DNA of 64,000 nt from Fratercula arctica (lineage: Eukaryota; Chordata; Aves; Charadriiformes; Alcidae), in contig CANTUZ010000001.1 in the NCBI GenBank assembly GCA_947846985.1, positions 3,224,001 to 3,288,000 of the forward strand, read 5' to 3'. A model generated the notes under the pieces. The model had not been told where the DNA came from, searched no databases, and worked only from the letters and a program-made list of their open reading frames with translations. Position numbers and translations under genes: made by a program. This document shows positions 36,845 to 46,362 of the stretch, piece by piece. Within the stretch, counting starts at the first letter, position 1, and the number at the start of each line of letters is the position of its first letter.

Positions 36845-37300
36845 TCATAGAGTCATAGAATGGTTTGGATTGGAAGGGACCTTAAAGATCACCTAGTTCC
36901 AACCCCCTGCCATGGGCAGGGACACCTCCCACGAGACCCCGTCCAACCTGGTGTTGAACCCCTCCAGGGATGGGGCAGCCACAGCTTCTCTGGGCAACCT
37001 GGGCCAGGGGCTCACCACCCCCACAATAAACAATTTCTTCCTGAGCTCTAATCTAAATCTCCCCTCTTTCAGTTTAAAACTCTTCCCCCTCAGCCTTTCA
37101 CTACACTCCCTCACAAAGAGTCCCTCCCCATCTCTCCTATAGGCCCCCTTTAGGTACTGGGAGGCTGCTATAAGGTCTCCCCGGAGCCTTCTCTTCTCCA
37201 GGCTGAACCCCACAACTCTCTCAGCCTGTCTTCATAGGAGAGGTGCTCCAGCCCTCGGATCATCATCGTGGCCTCCTCTGGACCCATTCCAAGAGGTCCA
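36845..37300 (-). mobile_element. CR1 LINE 3' end, about 455 bp
   Basis: Starts TCATAGAGTCATAGAATGGT and passes through CCCTGCCATGGGCAGGGACA, CCACAGCTTCTCTGGGCAAC, CAATTTCTTCCTGAGCTCTA, AAGGTCTCCCCGGAGCCTTC and GCTCCAGCCCTCGGATCATC, ending near GGACCCATTCCAAGAGGTCC. A short internal deletion removes part of the block after CACCTCCCACGAGACC. The 106-codon minus frame 36,893-37,213 is CR1-derived. Confidence 0.93.
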
Positions 37301-38714
37301 TATCAAATGTATTCAGGTCATTCAATGTATTTACAGTCCCGGTAGCTCTCTCATCCATGATGGAGATTTCCTAGAAAAAAACAGGTTTCGTGGTTGGGGC
37401 AGACAGCTGAGCTGGTTGAGTGGCTAGTGGATGTACTAATTGGCATTTCTCCTCTACCCATCCATCTGGCTCACTACTCAGGCACGTTTCAGAGGGACAC
37501 ATCACCTGTGCTGTGCAAGCAAGCAAGGTATAAAAAATGTGAACTTTATAAACCTCAAAGGATGCTCATGGACTTGAGACAGTTCTCCCTTTTGTCACTG
37601 TATTAACTGCACAAGGAATTTTGTATTTTGTCACTGTATTAACTGGAAAAGAATGAGTTCTGGAGTTAATTATTATAATTTTGATTACTAATTCTTTTAC
37701 TATGTGAGTGACAATAACAAGCAGTTTTGCTAAAATCAATGGAGTAGCCCCAGTGTAAATTGAGACAGGTACAAGGTACGCTCAGGTACAAGACAATGCG
37801 TTTTGAAAAAACACGATTCATTGTTTGTGCTAACAGAAACAGTGATGAACAAGATTATTGCCATTGTAAATCAGTGCAGCTCCAAAGATTACATCAATTT
37901 CAATTGGCTGGGGACATATCCCTTAGTCTCAGACACGTGTTGATGTCCTCTTGATGTTGATGGTATTCTCTTCTAGAAGGCAAATACTGGCAAGTGGCTG
38001 CATGTGCTCCTTGAATGCCTTGGAAGTCTGCTCTAGAATTTCCTCCCTGGATAGCTGGAAAACTTCTAGGTTGGGATTCATTTCCCCTAGCACAGATATC
38101 TATATATGAGATGTGTAAGTCTCACTTGTGCATTTGGTACCAAAGGACAGAAGTAAGCAGCTCCAGAAGCCAACTGTCTTGATGGTGTAGCTTAGACACC
38201 ATCCTATAGTGGAATGGTCACCCCGTGTGTGGGTTCCCTTCACTCCAGTGCAGATGCACACAGACATGCACACCTAAATACAGGGGGGCATGTCCCCATC
38301 TTTTAATTTCTACCCCAAACTTGCTCAGGTCCATGTAATAGCTGCTTCTTTTTGTGCCAGCTACTCCTTCAGCTTGAATGTCTTTTCTCCTTTGCTGATT
38401 TTTCTCTCCTGATGTAAACACTGCCAGGAACACTCACTCATGACTGTGCAGTAGCTGGAACATCAATGGCAAAATTTCAGCTTGTGTCAGCTGGGAAACT
38501 CACAAGCAATGCTAAGGATGTTCCTGAAATTAGCCTAGGTCATGGACTGCCCAGTCAGCAAAATGGATATAACCACCCTGGAAATGGTTTATTCCTTCCT
38601 GGTGGACTTCAGTGTCAGAGAACCATCTTGGGAATGTTCAATTTACTAGTAGAGAGGTAGTTTATGAATCTATGTGGTTTCCTTAGCTGAACAAGCTGGG
38701 CTCTTTAGCTGCTG
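37301..38714. other. Unique non-coding DNA
   Basis: Contains a small tandem duplication at 37,590-37,645, listed separately. No exon or RNA gene recognised; open frames are 64 to 71 codons. Confidence 0.5.
37590..37645. repeat. 20-bp direct repeat, spacing 36 bp
   Basis: TTTTGTCACTGTATTAACTG occurs at 37,590-37,609 and again, identically, at 37,626-37,645. A local duplication. Confidence 0.85.
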
Positions 38715-39241
38715 TTCATGAGGTGCGCTCTATGGTCCCTTTGCACCTCTTCAACTTTCAACTCATCTTGCTTGAATTTGGGTGAACAGAATTTTACAGT
38801 AGTTTAGATGATGTCTCAGCTGCTCTCTGTGCAATGGTACAAACACTTCCCTGTCTCTACTGGAAACCTCTTGTCTGAGAACAACTGCAGTTGTTCTTTT
38901 TAAGACCACCATGCTCAGATAGATTAATTCAGGTCCTTTTTCCTCTACTATTACCTCCAGCCAATGAGCTTCCACGCTAGTCTCTAAGTGCAGTCTCTTA
39001 CTCTTTGTTACTGTTAAAATTCAGCCATTTCTCTCACTCAGCCTTGCTTCAAGGTCATCCAGATCTTCCCATATCATATTCTAATCCTCCTGTGCAATAG
39101 CACTACAGTCACTCAAGTTTGTGTCATCAGCAGATCTCATGACCAGGCGCCTACTTCTTTCTGCCAAGTTCATTAAGGAAAATATTTAATAAGATTGGTC
39201 CCAGGACTGATTATTAAGGAACACAATGGAGTTTCTCTGGA
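38715..39241 (-). mobile_element. Ancient CR1 LINE, end of ORF2
   Basis: Colinear with the reverse complement of old CR1 ORF2 as remembered from turtle-type copies: GTGCAATGGTACAAACACTT, CCCTGTCTCTACTGGAAACC, AGGTCCTTTTTCCTCTACTA, CAAGGTCATCCAGATCTTCC, GTGTCATCAGCAGA, then AATAAGATTGGTCCCAGGAC and AAGGAACACAATGG. Many small indels and substitutions show it has long been dead. The well-known terminal octamers are missing, so its 3' end is lost or too diverged to see. Confidence 0.65.
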
Positions 39242-39925
39242 TTTACTCAGAAGTAACAGACAGCAAATGTTGGCCCCAGATGGTATTTTGTTCAAAACAA
39301 AATAATGACTTCCATCTGTCTCATCACTTTCCAAACTGAGGTCTGTGGAGCACTTGCTGGTGGTCTGTGCAGTGCTGGCTCTTTGCAAGGTGCTGGCTCC
39401 TCCTTGTTATTTCCAGCTGCTAAATTCTACTAAATTAAGCTAAAGCTTACAGTAAATGTTTTCCTAATATTATTTTCATGTGTAAGTAACTGTGGGAGTT
39501 GCTGGCGGGACCACATGTGATTGGAAGGGGAACTCACCTGTGAGATAATTCCTGAACTGGGATATAGTCCAAGCGAACTAAGACCCAAGGAACTTCTTAA
39601 CTGTTTATTAATAAAGAGTCTATTATTTATGTCACAGTAGCACTGAATAGTCCTAAGCAGGGATATGGCTACAAATAGGCTGAGCCTTACACAGACTCCT
39701 GTTAAAGGCAGTCCTCATCTCAGAAAGTTTACAAACTGGTTTGCCAAAGGGAGGAAAAGCAGAGGACCGGTGAACAGAGAAGGAGGACACATCCATCCCG
39801 ACACAATGAGACTGCTTGTTTCCTCTGCAGCTGACACACAGCCATCATGCAGGTTTGTCCTAATGTGCCTGTCATGACACAGCAACAAGCAATGGAGATT
39901 TCACATTGTTTGTAGCATCACCAGA
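39242..39925. other. Unique non-coding DNA
   Basis: No exon recognised. A TTTATTAATAAAGAGTC stretch near 39,604 resembles a polyadenylation signal context, possibly from an old, unrecognised LTR or transcript end, but nothing else supports that. Confidence 0.4.
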
Positions 39926-40046
39926 TTGGATGGGACTTGGAGCAACCTGGTCTAGTGTCCCTGTCCATGGCAGAGGGGTTGGAACCAGATGATCTTTAAG
40001 GTCCTTTCCAACCTAAACCATTCTATGATTCTATTATTCTACGATC
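39926..40046 (+). mobile_element. CR1 LINE 3' end, about 120 bp
   Basis: GGAGCAACCTGGTCTAGTGT, CATGGCAGAGGGGTTGGAAC, AGGTCCTTTCCAACCTAAAC and a tail of TTCTATGATTCTATTATTCT in sense order. A short deletion removed the bases between CTAGTG and TCCCTG. Confidence 0.9.
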
Positions 40047-40253
40047 TTTGCACATCTTGAGGGCTCAGTTGACAACATGTAGGAATTCACTCACTAGAGC
40101 TGATCCAGGCACCTGCTGCTGTGAGGATAATAACTAATTTGCCTGAAGTAGATGTAAACTCTTGGTCAGAACTTATAATACCAGGTTTGAAAAACATCTG
40201 ACAGAATACAAGGCATGGAGATGAGTCTGGGGCAAAGAACCGGGCAGATGAAG

Positions 40254-40281
40254 TCATAGAATCATAGAGTGGCTTGGGTTG
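40254..40281 (-). mobile_element. Minimal CR1 3' end, 28 bp
   Basis: TCATAGAATCATAGAGTGGC followed by TTGGGTTG, then unrelated sequence. An extreme 5' truncation, only about 210 bases downstream of an opposite-strand CR1 tail. Confidence 0.7.
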
Positions 40282-41119
40282 TCCCTTTTGTTTCTTTGAC
40301 TATAAGTTTGTGGACTAGGCACTGAGTTGGTACAGAATCTGTCACACTGCTTATAAGGTAAAAAAAAGGGATCTTCTTCATTGTCTGGATTGCAAGTATT
40401 GTCTTCAGTGACTGAACCATGCCAACGGTGCAGTGGAAAGGGATTGTTCCATTCGTGTAGGTCTAGTCCTACCTCTGCATGGGCAACTGCTTCTCTTGAG
40501 CCAAAGTCTCTGACTTTGATTATTCCAGTGGAGTCTGTCCACTTTCAGCATGACGACAGCCAGCTCCTTGCTTTCTTCTTTGGTGTCAATGAGTGTTCAG
40601 CTAATGGTTATGAACTTAAACTCAGCTTACTGTTGTTGCATTCGGTATGAAAAGAAAATGCCACAGTGCCAAGGGAAATGTGCTGTTCTCACTACTACTA
40701 TCTTGCAACTCCAATGGCAGCATACAAAAGCCTAGAGGAAAGAAAATGTAGCTTTTACTGCATGTCTTAACGGTTTACAAGCCAATGGCGAAGGAACAAA
40801 GAAATCTAAAAAGCAAACAGTAACGATTTACAGTGCAGTCTTTCCCTTCCTCTCCTCTATTTGTGTCTCGCACTGAAGTCTGACAGCAGTGTGCAATTGT
40901 TTTTTCACATCTGAAGCAAGACTTGGTTGCTGTAACTTCAGACTGAGGTATTTCTCAATTGTTATTCCATTTGGGTATGCAAATTCTTGATTTTTGCATG
41001 CCACTTTTGTTTAGAAACGTGAGCTGAGATCAGGGCTTTGTGATGCCTGAACTTACTCGGGTAAGAAGAGAGTCCTTGTCCTGAAGAACCTGCAATTGCG
41101 TAGACAGACGGAGTTCCCT
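40282..41119. other. Unique non-coding DNA
   Basis: No exon or RNA gene recognised; frames are under 90 codons. Confidence 0.5.
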
Positions 41120-41245
41120 CCACTTTGCAAAGAGGGAACTAAGAAACTGAAAGATTAATTGACTTCTCCAAGGGTCATGCAAAGAATCCTGATGCAGAAG
41201 GCAGATGGGCTGTTTAACCACAGGACTGTGCTCACATTATTTCAA
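41120..41245 (-). mobile_element. MIR-like SINE fragment (core, reverse)
   Basis: Read on the minus strand, blocks of the MIR core appear in order. On the plus strand these are CACTTTGCAAAGAGGGAACT, AAGAAACTGAAAGATTAATT, GACTTCTCCAAGGGTCATGC and GTTTAACCACAGGACTGTGC. The last block is near the tRNA-related head. Diverged as expected of an old element; family name from memory. Confidence 0.5.
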
Positions 41246-44200
41246 GCGTTTTCCTGTATTCCTGCCTTCCCCAGAGAACTTTCTATCCACATGGGGTTTA
41301 CTTGTCAGTGCTTGTTTGGACACCTTTGTAGTTGTCCTTATACTACCGGGAGAGGGGATCAAGGTCTAGGCAACTTCTGCCTTAATAAGTTACTTTCATC
41401 TTACTGACACAGCTGCTAAGTCCCAGGCAGAAGAGCCAACACGATCCCTCTGGAGTTGAACCAGATCATTGACTAACCAGTGGTCTAAAATCCCACTGAA
41501 CTTCACCAGAGCTGTGTCTACCACCACCAGCAGAGGCAAACACCCTAGACTTCTGGAAACAAGATTAAAAAATTATTCCCGAGAAGAAAGACCCAACAAG
41601 ATCCCCTGGGTAGCTCCCTCTAACTAGATCCCCCCAAGTTTATCTTTCACTCTTTAACAGAAAAATCTTCCATGTGGTAAGAGCCTTAAATTATCCACCA
41701 TTTTCTCATGGATTAACTAGACCTGCACACTCTCTGTGCCTCCATACTTAAGAGGGGATGACTAAGATGACTAAATACAGGTTGAGCTGGTTTCCTTAGA
41801 GACAACTGAGACAAGCAAGAAATTCTTTGATTAAATTAATCTTCTCCAGAAGCAGAAGCCTAAAATAGGCCAGACAATTAATGGGCTAAAGGAGCTGACT
41901 GCTCTCCACAGTAGCTGATACCAGAGTAGGCTTTAAGAACTGATGCAATGACCAACTCTGAGAATCTCCTCTTCTTTCCACTGTCTCTAGCAAGAGCCCC
42001 AAGTGACCATTTCCACAGTAAGTAGCTGAAGTTGGGTGAGATGAATGCAACTGTCTGTGTCCATGAGTGTTAGATTGTGTTTTGTAATCACTGTGCAGAA
42101 AGGCGGACAGAAGAGAGACAAAATAAGCTGCTCAGTCTGCAGTACATCGCAATTTTCTTGACCGTATGGGAGGGTATCCACTGCACATTACCAACTAGGC
42201 TGCTGCCACATCATCTCCAAATACGGCTGGTCTCTCAACCAAGTTCTTCACCTCCTCCAGATCAGCCTTGGTGGATCCCTGTGAAAACAATCGGGAAATA
42301 ACAGAAATGCAGTGGCACAGCTATGTTCAATCACAACCGCTGGGACCTTCCTCCTAGCATCATCTCTCTTTGCAAATCCTCTACAAGTTGTCCCTGAGCT
42401 GAAGCTGCAATGGTTGTACTGGAGGACACTCATGATCTCTGACAAGGAGGAAGACTCAGAAGAATAGTATGAAAAAAAGAAAGGGCAGGAAGACTGAGGA
42501 CTCAAAAGAAATGAGAAGAAAGAGGTAATAGCCAATAAATTCTCTCTGTCCAGAAGGGTTTTTTTCTTACGCTGGAGTTCTCGAACAGACTGATCGAATT
42601 GCAGACAGTGGATCTGTCCCATGGTTTCATTAGCAGCAAAGGACTTTCTGCTACAGAAAGGGAGGTCAATGGATATCTCAGCTGCCATGGAATGATTTTG
42701 GCAGGATCACTTGAATGCAGGTTGGTTCTGGGATATGTCTTTAGCTGTTGATGTCCTCAGTCACCACCATTCGGACTATCATCTTTGTAGGATACTCAGC
42801 ATCACTCTAGGAGATGTTCTGTGGTTAACTTTGAGTGAGCAATACCTGACACCAGTTAGCAAGGGAAAACACAACCCTGGAGCACCTCTTTTGTCTCTGT
42901 GCAGTGCCAGTGCTGGTGTGTAGCAGGTTTGTTTCAGTGGAGGTCTTTTTGGCTCAGCAGGCCATCTGTCCTGAGTGTGCTAAATGGCTGCACACTCTCC
43001 AGTTGGTGAAATCTCACCCTGAGAGCCTTTCCCAGTCTTTGTGATGGACAAAATAAAGCATGCTCAATTTTAGGGGGCTGCCTAGGAATGGGTGGGTTTC
43101 ATTGATGTCCTCAATCAAAGTTGAAACTAAAAACCTTAGAGACTCAGCACAAATGCTCCTCATGACTTTCAACTTCAGGCCAGGTGTCTAATGGACAAAT
43201 GTGTGGCTCAGAGGGAACACAGATGCACCAACAAGCATGTGGATTTTGGCATGGGGATGCAAACTGGCTCTGCAGAGTCTCTGGGATAGATAGATATTCA
43301 GTCAATAGTGAACCAGAAACTACCCCAGTTAAGAGCCCAGTTAGAGTGGAACCAAACCCTAAATAGTAAGTCCCACTGGATATATTTGCTATATGCTCCT
43401 GAAACCATGTGGGTCGTAGGTAGCTAGAAGCATCACCTGGGTCTAAACATGTCTCCTTGCATGACAGCGGTAAGATGAGGGCTCCTGAGCAGAGGTGCTG
43501 GTGCACACCACCAGCTCTACATGACCTACACCACAGTTCATGAAGGTTTGCGTGTATCAGAGACCTCGATCAGGATGACATGCACACATTAAACACCCTT
43601 TCATGGTCATTCCGTTCTTTGCTATTTCACCACCAAGAGACTGTTCTACTGCACCAGTCAGACCTGCTGGAGGAGCAGCACTGGGAGAGATGTACCACTG
43701 TCCTCCATAGCTAACCAGTGACTATCCGTGCCTCGTTTTCTGAATATCAACCAAGTTCAAAAGAGCTGGATGTCATCCACATTCCCACTCATTCTCTGGA
43801 CATGTTTGAAGCTAGATTTCCTCGCTTAATTTCCGTGAGCCAAACTGTTTGCACTGAACTGGCAAAAGATGAATCCCAGAGCTCATACTTTGTTTTGACA
43901 TCTGTGTTAGCAGTGTGGTGGTGTTTTGATTTAGCGCTGTGTGTCTATAGATTTCTCTCTGCCTGTATCTTCTCATTGTTCTTCCATTTGGTTTTTGCAG
44001 GCCACTGGAGCTACATTAAAAAACCCAGAGCTTCGTGGTCCAGGTTGGCAACATTTGCACCTTATCATTACCAATCTGGTGATAAGTCATGCTCAGCAGA
44101 GGACACCGAATCCCCAACATGCATGCATGTGAAGCAGAGTCAGCCCATTGCCTTTGCATGGCCTGAGTTGCTTGAGAGATGTGTCAGCTTTCTGCAGGAG

Positions 44201-44260
44201 TTACCAGCAGCATGACTTTTCCTTGACCCAAGCGGGCTCTCATACTTGCCACAAGTGATG
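41246..44260. other. Unique non-coding DNA
   Basis: No exon or RNA gene supported. The longest frames are 165 codons at 43,718-44,215 (plus), which includes one long hydrophobic stretch, and 146 codons at 42,248-42,688 (minus). Neither contains a family motif I recognise nor sits in clear splice context, so they are left uncalled. The interval 41,400-42,000 is compositionally distinct (rich in CCA/AGA) and could be an old unrecognised repeat. Confidence 0.45.
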
Positions 44261-44427
44261 GAATCATAGAAGAGACTAGTTTGGGTTAGAAGGGACCTTT
44301 AAAGGCCATCTAGTCCACCCACACCATGGGGGGGACCTCTTCAACTAGATCAGGTTGCTCAGTGCCCTGCCCAACCTGGCCTTGAATGTTTCCAGGGATG
44401 GGGCAAAATTCCAGGGATGAGGCACCA
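44261..44427 (-). mobile_element. CR1 LINE 3' end with internal 19-bp duplication
   Basis: GAATCATAGAAGAGACTAGT, GGGTTAGAAGGGACCTTTAA, GGCCATCTAGTCCACCCACA and CAACCTGGCCTTGAATGTTT identify it. The segment TTCCAGGGATG occurs twice, at 44,390-44,400 and 44,409-44,419, a short duplication inside the element. Truncated soon after GGCACC. Confidence 0.87.
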
Positions 44428-45838
44428 AAGAAACAACAGGGTCTGATGTTGTCAAGGTTTATCAAAGTTACATTAACCTCTGTCAGAGTCCTTCTGCAGC
44501 TTCTACAAGACAGGGACAAAGAAAGAAATTTGCAGGTAATGCTCCAAAATGAAAGCTCTGCAATAAAGCTGGGTGCCTGACTTCTACACAAACTGACTTC
44601 CAGGACAAAATTAATCTCACCTAACATAGGCATCTACATGAAAGAGGCCTCCATGCAAGCTAGTCACCCCAGGCTCCCTTTATAGTCAATGAAGAGAAAC
44701 AGAGCATGGTTCTGACCTAATAGAAATGTCTACGTGGGGCTGAGATGGATTGCACCTCAGAAGTGCCTGTTTTCCTCTCTTGACTCTAACGTCTGGGGAG
44801 CACGGGGTATGCAGCTCAGATGGAGACGTCTGCAGGCGCGCGGCTGGAAAGCCAAGTAAGATGGATTTCACCACGATGAATTCCCCCGGAGTGACAGTGA
44901 AAGAGCTTGCCGGCGAAGCATGCCAGATCTTAGCTCTAATATTTTAGGAGTTAAGTACGTTCTTTGCACTGAAAGGAAAAAAAGACTGAGCAGAGAGGGG
45001 GCAGCACACACAAAATCAGACTTACTGTACTCAGAGGCGAAGGGAAGGCAAATACTGTCTTAGAGCTGAAAACTAGAAAGTACTTTGTGTTAGCGCAGCC
45101 TGGCCTTCCTGGGGACACTGGCTGGAGAAACATCACTTCCCCCAGTTCAGGGTATAAAAAAGCCTGGGTCAGACAATGCATTGGAGGAAGGAGATGCCTT
45201 AATGAAATATTCTGGTCATGCAGTGTCTTGTGATAACTCACTAAACATGGTGCATTGCCAATTGCATTTTAGAAGAATAAAACTCTTCCCATTTGCAACT
45301 CCCCCTGGACATTTTTAATCAGCTAATTTCTCCCAGGGCTACCCAGGCAGGCCAGAGTTCAGGCAGGATTCCCATTAGAAATAGGAAAGACCTGTCTGAT
45401 CACTGAGTTTATCCAGCTGTGTAGTTTGCAGTGAATAATGACCACTGGGGCTTCAGCAAATTGTGGGGGCAGTGGGGCAAGGGAGGCAAGTGACGGCTAT
45501 GAATCATCACAGGCTTGCTGGCTATGGAGGCTTGTTACGGTATATGTTATTGAGGTGGTTTCTCTATATATGTTTATGCGTGTATTTACATGATTATGGC
45601 ATCTTTCTGCTAGATTCCCCCGATACTCATTTTCCTTCATGTAGCAAACCCATAGTCAGAGCTGGTTTTGGGGAAGAGGATACTTCTTGGAACCAGGGCA
45701 GGTGTAACCCTTTTTTAGGATAATTGCACTGTATCTGGGAGTAAATCAGATTCATTTCTCTTTTGCATGGAGTATGTGACCTCTTTACTGTCATCCCTGA
45801 ATGTCCCTCTGGAAGGGTCTATCTTCCCATCACCTCCA
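44428..45838. other. Unique non-coding DNA
   Basis: No exon confirmed. The interval 44,785-44,925 has a concentration of CpG sites (including CAGGCGCGCGGC and GCCGGCGAAGC) and a GTAAGA donor-like site at 44,855; see findings. Other frames are under 100 codons. Confidence 0.45.
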
Positions 45839-46362
45839 TCATAGAATGGTTTGGGTTGGAAGGGACCTTTAAAGGTCATCTAGTCCAACCCACCTGACAT
45901 GACCAGGGACATCTTCAACCAGATCTAGTTGCTCAGAGCCCCGTCCAACCTGACCTGGAATGTTTCAAGGGATGGGGCACCTCCCATTTCCCTGGGCAAC
46001 CTGGGACAGGATCTCATCACCCTCACAGCAAAGAATTTCTTCCTATTCTTTAATCTAAATCTGCCCTCTTACAGTTTAAAACTGTTCCCTCTCGTCCCAT
46101 GGCTCCCCTCCCTCATCCAGAGTCCCTCCCCAGCTTTCCTGGAGCCCCTTGAGGGACTGGAAGGGGCTCTAAGGTCTCCCCGGAGCCTTCTCTTCTCCAG
46201 GCTGAACCCCCCCAGCTCTCTCAGCCTGTCCTCACAGCAGAGGGGCTCCAGCCCTCCCAGCATCTCCGGGGCCTCCTCTGGCCCCGCTCCAACAGCTCCG
46301 TGTCTCTCCTGTGCTGAGGCCCCAGAGCTGGAGGCAGTACTCCAGATGGAGTCTCACCAAAG
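45839..46362 (-). mobile_element. CR1 LINE 3' end, about 520 bp (longest young copy)
   Basis: From TCATAGAATGGTTTGGGTTG through TAGTCCAACCCACCTGACAT, CATTTCCCTGGGCAACCTGG, AGCAAAGAATTTCTTCCTAT, GGTCTCCCCGGAGCCTTCTC, CTCAGCCTGTCCTCACAGCA, GGCCTCCTCTGGCCCCGCTC and CCAGAGCTGGAGGCAGTACT to GATGGAGTCTCACCA. This reaches further into ORF2 than the other copies. The 161-codon plus frame 45,929-46,414 is antisense to it and not a gene. Confidence 0.93.

Noticed and set aside
43718..44215. 165-codon plus-strand frame with a hydrophobic stretch, possible small membrane protein
   Set aside because: No recognisable domain, no splice or promoter context, and frames of this size are expected by chance in a window this long.
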